Source: Incurvaria masculella (Eukaryota; Arthropoda; Insecta; Lepidoptera; Incurvariidae). From it: a stretch of 64,000 bases of DNA. The stretch covers positions 7,339,001 to 7,403,000 of the forward strand of contig OX335652.1 of assembly GCA_946894095.1 (NCBI GenBank), written 5' to 3'. The translations under genes were made by a program, and so were the position numbers. Below, piece after piece: positions 19,835-31,663 of the stretch. The notes under the pieces were generated by a model. The model saw nothing but the letters and a program-made list of their open reading frames with translations. It was not told the origin of the DNA and searched no databases. How positions within the stretch are numbered: position 1 is the stretch's first letter; every line of letters starts with the position of its first letter.

Positions 19835-22820
19835 CATTTAATGTTCTAAGTAAATTTTTATATAATATTTTTCATTCCACACGCATCTTCACCGATGGAT
19901 GCGGCCAGCTCGCCGCTCTAGTGCTGCCAACTGCGGTATCGATTGCGCAAAACCGTAAGCAGTTTCGTGACGCGTCCGATTGTGAAATGGCGGCATCGCT
20001 ATAAACGCAATGGATTTGTTGCTAATTGTTGTTTCTGATAGCTCCTCATTAGTAGGTCACACGTGATACCGATACTCGCAATAAAATATTATCGTAAATG
20101 TCATTATTAAGCTTTCTCGAATCAGGCATTCTCCAAGACATTCGATGCACGCTCGGGGTTTGTAGGAATCGGTGGACTAATTTAATTATTTTACACTACC
20201 ATCCAGATAGATTAAATCGTTAGAGAATGGCGTTCGAATACTGAATCACAATCGAGCTCTGCGAATGCCGCCAGACAAATTCGTTCAAAATTTTCAAATT
20301 TCTAAGCGAATGGACGGAATGATTCTGTGAATGGTCATAGATTTCGTAACGTAGATGTGTTCGGACCACACTGTAAAGAGAAGGAAGGAGCACGCGGTCG
20401 TTATCTTGACTCCACCGTAAGGACAGTTATTCATCAAAACAGCGGGTCCCATAGTAGGTGCGCTAGACTGCACACATCTCCCTCCGTTTTAATTTGAAGT
20501 TCGGAGGGAATCGGAAATAAAATCAGGAAAACGGACGTATGCGCTGGGCCTAACGCAATGTTTGAAATAAGGAAGGATCCGGGCATAACTAAAACAATCA
20601 TAAAATACTAAATTACCGCACACACCTCGACCTTAACCGGGTATTGCCAGATATTGTGAAATACCTGCCCACGCAGAAGTAAATTGGGTCGAGATTCTAG
20701 GAGGTGGATTGATCTGTGCAGAAGGGAAACATCTCGCTACTGTTCGAGTTTTTTGCCGGCATCTACAGCTAACAGCTACAAGAATGTTTATGTACATATT
20801 TCCCTCATCTCACCACAAGTCAGCTTTTGTTACGGAATGACAGACGATCTATTTGGCAGGGACTGCTCACAAGGATCCATTCGACCTACATATTTCTAGA
20901 GATTAGTCTTGTGTCACGCTGCGTCTTCACATCATGCACGATATTGTGTGTGAGTGTGTGTTCATACCTTTGCCTAAAAAAATAACGGTTCATAAATTAA
21001 TAACATTAATTAACTGGCAATGCATATTAGGTATCTACATGAATATTAATTGGTACCTAACAAACACACATCAGTTTAACAAAGAACGACGCAGAGGTCG
21101 GAGATTAATTAAGTTTTCTAAGAGAACAATACTTAAAAGTAAAGACAGTACACGCAACAACAATTTATCCATTCGTCCTTCTTTGCTACTGAGAGGTGAG
21201 TATATTGAGGAGATTGTAAAGCAATAACTGTTGAACCGGGCATGCGAACAAAGCGGTAAACAAGATTCTTTATGGTTTTCATCGCCATTAAAGGCGTGTT
21301 GGGTATGAACATTTCATTGAAATAGTATTTTATGCGAGATTAATGTTAGATGCTTTTCAGAAAAGACTGAAAAATATTTTATTTTTCTGTTATACTTTTT
21401 TGTTTTGATGTCAGTCGGAGTTCCGGAGAAATAGAATGAATAAAAATATATGTACATTTTTCATTTAAATAATACCTGCTGAAATTCAAAGGAAGAAATC
21501 GAGTCTAGGACGAAAATCTGAAGTGCAACGCAGCACTTCGCGTTAGGTCCAGTTTTAGGTTTTTTTTTAATCTTTACTCATTGCAGCACGTTTTAAGATA
21601 CCTAGGCAATTAATTGTAACCTGTCTGTATACATTGGTAAGGACCAACATATTATACAGCAGTTTGAAACTTGCAGTTTTAAGCAAGGTCGAAGGTTGCG
21701 CTAGGGACACAGGTATAAAAATGTTCGGACACATAAAGTTGGCCTTCAAACTCGACACGCGAACTTGTTGGCCGCACCCGCCGCCTCCACCGCCCCGCAC
21801 CGATCCGCCGCGCTTGACCCACCCACTAACGATACATTCAACACACCCAGTGTGGCCATTGTTCCAAAACTAATTATGCTTAACCTATATTGCCCATTTC
21901 TACTGACACTTTTGCTATTTTTTTTGGACAGGTCAATGGTAGAGTCTCTCGACGTTCACGTTAGCGTTGGTTTTTATTAAAAGGTGATTAAAGTTATATC
22001 CATGGATTACACGTCTAAAGACTAAAACATATTTACACTGATAAATGCCCGCGGGTCTGCCTGCATTAGAGTCCGTCGACATACAATTTATTTTTCCCCA
22101 TCTCATCTCATATTTCGCCCCATTACTAAACCTTTAGGTAATATAGCGTGCCTTTAATTGAAGGGGCATTACAATCGGGTAAGTGGTTCTCAAGTTATAA
22201 GCGGACATATGAACAGACAGACAGACGCCAGACGTTAGTGTTTATAAGAGTTATTATCAAAGGTAAGACATCAACAATTTATCAAGATCTTAATACTTAG
22301 CGATTATATATTTTATAGAATGCAATTCTTAAGATTTCGACACGATTTTACAAATCGTCCAATCACAACAGCGACGAAGCTAACTCAACGAGACTCAACG
22401 AGATCGCACAAGCCTCTGCATTACGACTACCGCTCAATTACTTTGGAGGTAAAATCAACAAAGTTACGAAATCAGTATTGATCATGTCTGTCTGTGCCCG
22501 CTGATTCTAGGCTGCGATTCGCCTGTCAGTTATGACATGTCAGTGGAACACCTGCCTAATGACCGCTGCAGAACTTGTTTGAGCATTGTTGTGTCGTGCG
22601 CTTTGCATCAAGTTGTCAGTTAGTTTGATGGGTTATCGGCTTTGATTTTGTTGAACAGGTTATTTCAATTGCAAACATTTGAGAATATTAAGTGTAATCC
22701 ATGGATTCAACTCAACAATCAAAGACAACCTTCACATATCCGATCAAATTGCTCTCTGAAGACGCATCGCGCGGTGAAATAGGCCAATGAATGAAGCTAA
22801 AATTTGGGGCTTACCAAAGC
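19835..22820. other. Long stretch without recognised genes
   Basis: No coding region or known repeat identified. Notable bits: CCCGCCGCCTCCACCGCC at 21778-21795 (short GC-rich), an ACAGACAGACAGACGCC run at 22211-22229 that resembles the ends of some lepidopteran repeats, and TCCATGGATT at 21999 and 22697. The right end (from 22797) leads into the inverted arm of the composite. Confidence 0.35.
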
Positions 22821-22825
22821 ACTAA

Positions 22826-23515
22826 ATCGTCCGTCCATGAAATCTTCAGAATGTGTACAAATACAGGTTTTAAAAATGAATGACTCAGAATCTAACATTT
22901 TTTTTTCCCGGAACTTAGGTATTTTGGCCAAAAACACAAAATATGCGGTATCATTTGCTGCAAAAATGGCCCGCCAAATTTCTTTTCAATGTCTAATAAA
23001 ATGGGTTAATAGGTATATATGTGTTCAGGAATCCAACAATTTTTTTACACAAAAGCGAGTTTTTTTAAAAAAATACACAGTTTTCGCTCTCATAAACTCG
23101 GCAGAATTGGGCAGCCCAATCTGTCGTCACACATTTGTTTTTAATTCTTATCAGATCGATAATTTCAACGAATCCAACAAATTTGTTACTGGCAACACAT
23201 ATATTTTGCTAATGGCCAAATAAAGTAAACGGCATAATTTGCCCGCCCATTTTTTAAATTATAATGATAATAAATGATATAGACGAACATACTTTTAACA
23301 GAATCCAACAAAAAATTTACATGCCAGTCAGTTATGCAGCGTATAACGTAACATTGAATTTCGCGCTAAAATAGCTTGGCGAAAGCGGGTGGTAGGCGGC
23401 GCGGTGCGGAGGCAGTGCGGCGCGGTGGCGTGGGAACGGTGGCGGCGGTAAGAAAGGGTTTAGCCTGTGTTAGTGATACCGATTACGAAGTAATTATTAG
23501 TATTATCTTTGGTGA
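22826..23515 (+). repeat. Left arm of a 7.2-kb inverted-repeat composite
   Basis: From CGTCCGTCCATGAAATCTTC onward this segment is matched, inverted, by 29303-30039. It consists of four diverged 130-141-bp units, each starting GAATCYAACA (22888, 23029, 23170, 23301), then a block around TTGAATTTCGCGCTAAAA, a GC-rich part, and a near-palindromic AAGTAATTATTAGTATTATC motif at 23488-23507. The 139-codon open frame at 22804-23223 lies across it and has an equally open counterpart in the other arm, because the two arms are so similar; it shows no known domain. Confidence 0.85.
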
Positions 23516-23821
23516 TACTTTGTATAGTTCGTTTTCATGCGTAGTACCTGCATAATGGACAAGAGTTTATAAAGTGTGATGTGAAATTTAAATTAATTAA
23601 TTCGCCAATTTGATAAAGGTATTATTCTTTTGTAATTGCTAGTGATCGTCGAATATACACATGTAAATGAGTAAAATACTTTGTTAAAGGTTGAATACAA
23701 TTTGAGTTATTTTATTTTTATGCAAGATGATTCCGCGAAGATAAATCACTGAAATTAGATAAACTACATATTTATAATTCACAAATTGATTCACGGTGGA
23801 TTATACATACATTCATGAATG

Positions 23822-23845
23822 AAGAACGTGATATATCACGTTCTT
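23822..23845. repeat. Perfect 24-bp palindrome
   Basis: Each half is AAGAACGTGATA and its complement, with no loop. It sits between the left inverted arm and the satellite. Could be a protein-binding site or just a chance inverted duplication. Confidence 0.85.
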
Positions 23846-23994
23846 GGATTCAGTGCCGCACTAGCTTAGTACGAAAAAGTATATTTACTTATTGAATTAT
23901 GTTGTGCCTTGGGCGTCAGGGCAAATAGGAGCCGAAAGCGCTAGACCCGAGCACGCCTGTGAAATACCCCGCAATTCGCTTGCACCGGTCATAT

Positions 23995-26900
23995 AATACT
24001 GACCATACATTTAAAAGTATGGAAAATTTACTGTTTCGAGCGTATTCAAATGCGAATATCTAGTTAATTACTCATCAGATTTTAGTGAAGTTTCATCAAT
24101 TTAAATAACACGTTGAAGACTCCATAAGCATAAAAAAAGATCGTCGATGTTTTAAGTAAAAACTTAAAACAATTTTTGAAAGGCATTTTCACCGATCTAA
24201 AAAAACATGAAAAATGTGGTCTATATCGAATATAGATAACGTTGGATCGGTGAAAATGCCTTTAACAATGTTTTAAATGTAAAGGTATTGAAAATTTACT
24301 GTTTTGAGTGCATTCAAACGCGAATATCTCGTAAATTAGTCGTCAGATTTTAATGAAGTTTTCATCATTTTAAATAACACGTCAACGACTCCATGAGCAT
24401 AAAAAACCGGCCATGTGCGAGTCTGACTCGCACACGAAGGGTTCCGTACCGTCGTACAAGACATAACACAAAAAAGTTTTGTGTGTAATTTTGACTATTT
24501 TTTTATTCCATATTTTTTTGCTTATGGAGTATTTGACGAGCTATCTCTAATGGGGAAAATCTCATTTAAATCTGTATATACGGTACATACAATTGCATCG
24601 GTATAAATGCCTCTTTCTTTAAAATTCCTTCAAAAAATTTTGAAAATTTTAAATGTGTTTTTTGTTTGCTCAAGGCGTCTTCAACTTGTTATTTTGAATG
24701 GTGAAAACTTTATTTAAATCTGACCATTAATTTCTGAGATATTCGCATGTGAATACTGTCGAAACAGCACATTTTCAATACATTTAAAACTTAAAACAAT
24801 TTTTAAAAGGCGTTTTTACCGGTCTAAAGAAAATGTGTTCTATTACGAAAATAGAAAACGTTGGATCGGTACAAATGGCTTTAACAATGTTTTAAATGTA
24901 AAGGTATTGAAAATTTACTGTTTTGAGCGCATTCGAAGGCGAATATCTCGTAAATTAGTCATCAGATTTTAATACAGTTTTGATCATTTAAAATAACACG
25001 TGAACGACTCCATGAGCATGAAAAACCGGCCATGTGCGAGTCTGACTCGCACACGAAGTGTTCCGTACCGTCGAACAAGACATAACACAAACAAGTTTTG
25101 CATGTAATCTTAACTTTTTTTTAATTCCATATGTTTTTCTTATGGAGTCTTTGACGTGCTATCTCTAATGGTGAAAACGTCATTTAAATCTGTAAATACG
25201 GTACATACATTTGCATCGGTATAAATGCCTCTTTCTTTAAAATTCGTTTAAAAACCTTTGAAAATTTTAAATGTGTGAAAATATAAATACCGTTGATCTT
25301 TGTTTGCTCATGGAGTCTTCAACCTATTACTTTGAATGGTGAAAACTTTATTTAAATCTGACCATTAATTTCCGAGATATTCGCATGTGAATACTGTCGA
25401 AACAGTACATTTTCAATACATTTAAAACTTAAAAGATTTTTTAAAAGGCGTTTTCACCGGTTTAAAAAAAAATATGAAAAATGCGTTCTATTACGAAAAT
25501 AGAAAACGTTGGATCGGTACAAATGGCTTTAAAAATGTTGTAAATGTAAAGGTATTGAAAATTTACTGTTTTGAGCGCATTCGAATGCGAATATCTCGTA
25601 AATTAGTCGTCAGATTTTAATACAGTTTTGATCATTTAAAATAACACGTGAATGACTCCATGAGCATGAAAAACCGGCCATGTGCGAGTCTGAGTCGCAC
25701 ACGAAGGGTTCCGTACCGTCGAACAAGACATAACGCAAACAAGTTTTGCATGTAATCTTAACTATTTTTTAATTCCATATGTTTTTCTTATGGAGTCTTT
25801 GACGTGCTATCTCTAATGGTGAAAACGTGATTTAAATCTGTAAATACGGTACATACATTTGCATCGGTATAAATGCCTCTTTCTTTAAAATTCGTTTAAA
25901 AACCTTTGAAAATTTTAAATTTGTCAAAATATAAATACCGTTGATCTTTGTTTGCTCATGGAGTCTTCAACCTATTACTTTGAATGGTGAAAACTTTATT
26001 TAAATCTGACCATTAATATCTGAGATATTCGCATGTGAATATTGTCGAAACAGTACATTTTCCATACATTTAAAATTTGAAACAATTTTTGAAATGCATT
26101 TTCACCGGTCTAAAAAAACATGAAAAATGTGTTCTATTACGAAAATAGAAAACGTTGGATCGGTACAAATGGCTTTAACAATGTTTTAAATGTAAAGGTA
26201 TTGAAAATATACTGTTTTGAGCGCATTCGAAGGCGAATATCTCGTAAATTAGTCATCAGATTTTAATACAGTTTTGATCATTTAAAATAACACGTGAACG
26301 ACTCCATGAGCATGAAAAACCGGCCATGTGCGAGTCTGACTCGCACACGAAGTGTTCCGTACCGTCGAACAAGACATAACACAAACAAGTTTTGCATGTA
26401 ATCTTAACTTTTTTTAATTCCATATGTTTTTCTTATGGAGTCTTTGACGTGCTATCTCTAATGGTGAAAACGACATTTAAATCTGTAAATACGATACATA
26501 CATTTGCATCGGTATAAATGCCTCTTTCTTTAAAATTCGTTTAAAAACCTTTGAAAATTTTAAATGTGTGAAAATATAAATACCGTTGATCTTTGTTTGC
26601 TCATGGAGTCTTCAACCTATTACTTTGAATGGTGAAAACTTTATTTAAATCTGACCATTAATTTCCGAGATATTCGCATGTGAATACTGTCGAAACAGTA
26701 CATTTTCAATACATTTAAAACTTAAAAGATTTTTTAAAAGGCGTTTTCACCGGTTTAAAAAAAAATATGAAAAATGTGTTCTATTACGAAAATAGAAAAC
26801 GTTGGATCGGTACAAATGGCTTTAACAATGTTGTAAATGTAAAGGTATTGAAAATTTACTGTTTTGAGCGCATTCGAATGCGAATATCTCGTAAATTAGT

Positions 26901-28360
26901 CGTCAGATTTTAATACAGTTTTGATCATTTAAAATAACACGTGAACGACTCCATGAGCATGAAAAACCGGCCATGTGCGAGTCTGACTCGCACACGAAGG
27001 GTTCCGTACCGTCGAACAAGACATAACACAAACAAGTTTTGCATGTAATCTCAACTATTTTTTAATTCCATATGTTTTTCTTATGGAGTCTTTGACGTGC
27101 TATCTCTAATGGTGAAAACGTGATATAAATCTGTAAATACGGTACATACATTTGCATCGGTATAAATGCCTCTTTCTTTAAAATTCGTTTAAAAACCTTT
27201 GAAAATTTTAAATGTGTCAAAATATAAATACCGTTGATCTTTGTTTGCTCATGGAGTCTTCAACCTATTACTTTGAATGGTGAAAACTTTATTTAAATCT
27301 GACCATTAATATCTGAGATATTCGCATGTGAATATTATCGAAACAGTACATTTTCCATACATTTAAAATTTGAAACAATTTTTGAAATGCATTTTCACCG
27401 ATCTAAAAAAACATGAAAAATGTGTTCTATATCAAAAATAGATAACATTGGATCGGTGAAAATGCCTTTAACAATGTTTTAAATATAAAGGTATTGAAAA
27501 TTTACTGTTTTGAGCGTATTAAAATGCGAATATCTCGTAAATTAGTCGTCAGATTTTAATGAAGTTTTCATCATTTAAAATAACACGTCAACGACTCCAT
27601 GGGCATGAAAAACCGGCCATGTGCGAGTCTGACTCGCACACGAAGGGTTCCGTACCATCGTACAAGATATAACACAAAAAATTTTTGTATGTAATTTTCA
27701 TAATTTTTGGTTCCATATTTTTTGCTAATGGAGTCTTTGCCGAGCTATCTCTAATGGTGAAAACCTCATTTAAATCTGTGTATACGGTATAAACATTTGT
27801 ATCGGTATAAATGCCTCTTTCTTTAAAATTCTTTTAAAAAAAATTTGAAAATTTTAAATGTGTGAAAATATGAATACCGTTCACCTTTGTTTGCTAATGG
27901 AGTCTTCAATCTGTTATTTTAAATGATGAAAACTTAATTAAAATCTGACGACTCATTTACGAGATATTCGCATTTGAATACACTCAAAACAGTAAATTTT
28001 CCATACTTTTAAATTTAAAACATTGTTTAAGGCATTTTCACCTATTTAACGTTGCCTATTTTCGATATTGAACATATTTTCATGTTTTTTTTAAATCGGT
28101 AAAAATTCCTTTTAATTATATTTTTGAAATTTTACTGTACAATTTATTATATTTATAGTATTGACATGCGAATATATCGGAAATTAATGGTCAGATTGAA
28201 ATGAGGTTTTCACCATTAAAGATAGCAAGTCAAAGACTCCATAAGCGAAAAAAGATGGACGGTATTTTTATTTCCATACATTTAAAATTTAAAATATTGT
28301 TAAGACGCATTTTCACCGATACTTTATACACCGACGATCTTTTTTCATGCTAATGGAGTG
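23995..28360 (+). repeat. Tandem satellite with ~647-bp palindromic units
   Basis: The marker CCGGCCATGTGCGAGTCTGA lies at 24407, 25026, 25674, 26320, 26967 and 27613 (spacings 619, 648, 646, 647, 646). Each unit holds (a) the first ~65 bp of MINE-2, (b) an arm with TATGGAGTCTTTGACGTGCT, (c) a second arm in the same direction with CTCATGGAGTCTTCAACCTA, and (d) an inverted arm with GAACGACTCCATGAGCATGA. Arms c and d pair over about 170 bp. The flanks 23995-24406 and 27614-28360 are diverged partial units. Units alternate in two types (see findings). Confidence 0.95.
24179..24263. repeat. Hairpin with perfect 19-bp stem
   Basis: AAAGGCATTTTCACCGATC at 24179-24197 is perfectly complementary to 24245-24263. 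It is the centre of the c/d palindrome in the first partial unit; in the internal units the same stem is diverged (CACCGGT against GGATCGGTAC), so this edge copy is closer to the ancestral palindrome. Confidence 0.85.
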
Positions 28361-28519
28361 AATATACTGATAAGTTGAATACATTATCAATTTTCTCTAG
28401 CCACATAAAAGTCAATATGAAGGAAACATAAAATGCACTTATTTTTTTTAATTCAAAGAAAAATCCGGTGGGTATAACATTTTATTTCCTTTTTTAATCA
28501 TATAACAACATATTTAAAA

Positions 28520-28852
28520 CCGGCCAAGTGCGAGTCGGACTCGCACACGAAGGGTTCCGTACCATCGTAGAAAAAAAAACAAAAAAATCACGTTTTTGTA
28601 TGGGAGCCCCCTTTAATTTTAATTATTTTTTAATCTTACCTATTTGTTGTTATAGCAGCAAAATAAATACATACTCTGTGAAAATTTCAGCTGTCTTCCT
28701 GTTACGGTTACTGAGATACAGCCCTGTGACAGACTATCAGACGGACGGACGGACTGACGGACGGACGGACGGACGGACGGACGGACGGACGGACAGCGGA
28801 GGCTTAGTAATAGGGTTCCGTTTTCACCCTTTGGGTACGGAACCCTAAAAAG
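28520..28852 (+). mobile_element. MINE-2-like element, full length
   Basis: CCGGCCAAGTGCGAGTCGGA to GGGTACGGAACCCTAAAAA with A-rich flanks. Long GGAC/GACG tract (28740-28797, with one ACTG interruption), which leaves one frame open as repeated G-R-T-D; that frame is not a gene. Confidence 0.93.
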
Positions 28853-28863
28853 TAATAAATAAA

Positions 28864-29017
28864 TAAAATACATACATACTCTGTGAAAATTTCACCTTCC
28901 TACTTATTACGGTTCATAAGATAGAGCCCTGTGACAGACGGGCGGATGGACGGACGGAGAGCGGAGGTTTAGTAATAGGGTTCCGTTGGCATCCTTTGGG
29001 TACGGAACCCTAAAAAA
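28864..29017 (+). mobile_element. MINE-2-like element, 5'-deleted copy
   Basis: Only the second half is present: ACTCTGTGAAAATTTCA, GGTTCATAAGATA, a short GACG tract, GTAATAGGGTTCCGTTGGCA and GGGTACGGAACCCTAAAAAA. It lies 10-15 bp after the full copy, in the same direction. It differs from its neighbour (GTTGGCATCC against GTTTTCACCC), so it is an independent insertion, not a local duplication. Confidence 0.88.
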
Positions 29018-29020
29018 GTA

Positions 29021-29136
29021 GTATTCAGAGTGGGCGGTCTAACTTGACGACCCGGATTATGTCCGTCCTATGTATTATTTTGCATGGTTAGTCCAGTGAT
29101 AATCCGTATAAAATGATTACAGTTCACTCTGAATAC
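29021..29136. mobile_element. Small MITE with TTCAGAGTG ends and TA flanks
   Basis: GTATTCAGAGTG at 29021-29032 and its exact complement at 29125-29136. Reading the ends as TTCAGAGTG leaves TA on both sides, a Tc1/mariner-type target duplication. The tip is shared with the element at 61264 and, less exactly, with those at 30504 and 44196. Non-coding, 116 bp. Confidence 0.65.
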
Positions 29137-29302
29137 AACTGCTAGAATCTACGAGTCGAGCCGGTTATAAAGATGTGTCACTTGCCATAGAAAACATACA
29201 CGAGTTATGCACGTACATGACCAATTTATTTACCAAAATCATCCGAAATGCTAGCCAGCTCCCAACTACGCGCTCGCTTTAGGTACATTCGATTATGCAC
29301 CA

Positions 29303-30039
29303 CCAAAGTAATTATTAGTATTATCTTTGCCACCACACTCCAAAGCCCCGCGCCTCGAGCGTTTCGTTGCCTCGAGCAAAGGTCGGCGCACACGCACACT
29401 TACGCAATAACACATATTGAAACACGTGCCTCAGCCGTCGCTGCCGTCCCGCTTCGGCCTGCCTCAGCCTACCACCCGCGCTCAGCTTGCCGTTTTAGCG
29501 CGAAATTCAAAGTTGCGTTAAACGCTGCAAAACTGACGGCCGTGTAACTTTTTTGTTGGATTCTGTTAAAAGTATCTTCGATTATATCTTTTATTGTCAT
29601 TATATTTCAAAAAGTGCGCGGGCCAATTATGCTGTTCACTTTATTTGGGTATTTGCAAAATATATGTGTTGCCAGTAACAATTTTGTTGGATTCTTTGAA
29701 ATTATCGATCTGATTAGAATTAAAAAACAATGTGTGACGACAGATTGGGCTGGCCAATTTTGCCGATTTTATGAGAGCGAAAACTGTGTATTTTTTTAAA
29801 AAAACTCGCTTTTGTGTAAAAAAATTGTTGGATTCCTGAACACATAAATACCTATTAACCCATTTTATTAGACATTGAAAAGAAATTTGGCGGGCCATTT
29901 TTGCAGCAAATGATACCGCATATTTTGTGTTTTTGGCCAAAATACCTAAGTTCCGGGAAAAAAAAATGTTAGATTCTGAGTCATTCATTTTTAAAACCTG
30001 TATTTGTACACATTCTGAAGATTTCATGGACGGGCGAAT
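29303..30039 (-). repeat. Right arm of the 7.2-kb inverted-repeat composite
   Basis: Inverted match of 22826-23515. The four TGTTRGATTC marks are at 29554, 29685, 29826 and 29967, so the spacings 131, 141, 141 mirror the left arm exactly. The 128-codon minus-strand open frame (30027-29641) is nearly identical to the left-arm frame but is not otherwise protein-like. The GC-rich inner part (29340-29500) has diverged from the left arm more than the outer part. Confidence 0.85.
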
Positions 30040-30503
30040 TCATGCATGTCTCAAATGCCCCATTCAACGGAGTAAAACGCGATTCTAGAAGACCGTGACT
30101 CGATATTATTTGATCGTAAATGTCAAGTCTGTTGCGTGATGTGTGACTCCTTAACAATGGAGACAATATGAAGTATTAGCCCAAAATCATTCGCAGTAAT
30201 TTGTAAACCGAAATTCAATAGAGCTATTACCGACTAAAGATCACCGGATATCTTGCACAACGTTAAATACCTATGTAGGTACCTACCTATGTCATTAAAA
30301 ACAGACGATGCAGATTTTTGTGCTATAGTAATCATTGAAATCTCAGCTAATATCGCAAGGACAACTAATACAAAAACACACCTAGAAGGTGCCCACATAT
30401 TCTTTGATTGGTCATAAATAAGGCCAAATTATGCTTCAGGCATTGGTTTAGCTGGCCTTGACCATCTTAACTCTGGTGGTGGTGTATAAGAGTGTTATAG
30501 TTT
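30040..30503. other. Stretch without recognised features
   Basis: Short direct TACCTA/GTAGGTACC repetition near 30270-30290. Nothing else seen. Confidence 0.4.
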
Positions 30504-30830
30504 TCTGAGTGGTCAGTCTGAGTTCTCACCTAAATTGGCGTTTACGGCAAACCGATCGACTGGCGTTTTCTCCAAACTCCATACAAGTTTTTACTAGATA
30601 TTCTGTGGTTTTACTTCTTCAAGCTGTCTAAGTCAAACGCGGACTTCCGATTTGTATGAAAACGCGGAGTGGACGTAAACGGCAACGTTGAGTAAGCTGT
30701 CAAATCATGCTCGGACTCGCAAATATTAGTTCGCTTAACGCCCGTTGCGCGCGCTCTTCAATTTCTCCATACATTTGAAAACGCCAGTCGATCGGGTTTG
30801 CCGTAACGCCAATTTAGGTGACCACTTAGA
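30504..30830 (+). mobile_element. TIR element, CACCTAAATTGGCG family
   Basis: Left end TCTGAGTGGTCA...CACCTAAATTGGCG, right end CGCCAATTTAGGTGACCACTTAGA, i.e. inverted ends that continue into GGCAAACCGATCGACTGGCG and its complement for about 50 bp. Inner part contains AACGGCAACGTTGAGTAAGC. Related copies at 43850-44196 (opposite direction) and 61264-61466 (internally deleted). No coding capacity. Confidence 0.85.
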
Positions 30831-30834
30831 CAGA

Positions 30835-31370
30835 TCCGACAGACTGATCGAGTTCTGTCGGTTAATGTGTTGGAGCCCGTTAGTTTCCTTCTCAGTTCAA
30901 ATGTTAATCTGGATTTCCCTGGAATATTTGAAGCAATAACGTTGTTCATTTGTTTGCTCTGCATTAAAATAAATAAACACTATTTCAACACATAATTCTC
31001 CCGTTCTATAAAAATATTAGACAGGTTGCAACATAATTAATTTAATTTACAAGTTGCAGCTGCTAGGCAATGGGAAGATCTTTTCGGATCGGAAAAGATT
31101 CTAGAATTCACGACGTCACACAGTCCAGGCGGCAAGTGCATGAAATTATTATTATCATTGCAAAATTATTTTTGTAATAGTAAAAAATATTATTTGCATG
31201 GGTCAGTACATATGTAATAATATGTAACATGTCCTACAAATAATTGGATATAAGCTAAAATGAAATCACATACACACCTTACTTGTCAGGCTTCCGTTTT
31301 CTCGTCGCCGATATATGAAACATTTTGAATCTCACCTGGAACAAAGAAAAACATGTTGTACAGTTAGAAC
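30835..31370. other. Stretch without recognised features
   Basis: No gene or repeat family recognised. Confidence 0.4.
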
Positions 31371-31375
31371 GAGTC

Positions 31376-31606
31376 GTATTCACTACGTATAATATTCACA
31401 ACGTATAAAAGTATTTTTTTGCAAAAAATCAAAACAATGCATATCGTATAATATTCACAACGTATCATTTTATACGTTGTGCATGAAGAACGTTTAAAAA
31501 TAGAATCAACTCTTTGCATCATGCAGAACGTATAATAGTCACAACGTATAATATTCCTAACGTGAATTCACAAAAAAAGAAAACCATGCAGAACGTATAA
31601 TATGCC
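31376..31606. repeat. Cluster of ACGTATAATATTCAC motifs
   Basis: ACGTATAATATTCACAACGT and close variants (AATAGTCAC, AATATTCCTAACGT, AATATGCC) occur about six times at irregular spacing, with CATGCAGAACGTATAATA twice. One copy has the inverted form ATACGTTGTGCATGAAGAAC. This is an irregular short repeat; no mobile element can be delimited. Confidence 0.7.
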
Positions 31607-31612
31607 AGAAGT

Positions 31613-31663
31613 AAAATCCTGTTATCACCATGGAGGTGCCTTCCGTGGTGATAATAGGATTTT
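31613..31663 (+). repeat. Hairpin, 22-bp stem
   Basis: 31613-31634 pairs with 31642-31663, with a 7-base loop. The only two non-Watson-Crick positions are G-U and U-G pairs if the plus strand is read as RNA; on the minus strand they would be A-C mismatches. It stands immediately after the motif cluster. Could be the relic of a small palindromic insertion. Confidence 0.75.

Noticed and set aside
22804..23223. 139-codon open frame with a near-identical minus-strand partner at 29641-30027
   Set aside because: The similarity is explained by the inverted repeat arms at DNA level. The frame crosses the 140-bp unit boundaries, has no domain, and the tail of the two versions diverges as freely as non-coding DNA.
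28528..28848. Open frames with G-R-T-D or S-V-R-P repeats in MINE-2 copies (28.5, 46.0, 12.1, 49.1 kb)
   Set aside because: They are produced by the GGAC/GTCC microsatellite, which has no stop in some frames. Equivalent frames recur at every copy with a long tract.
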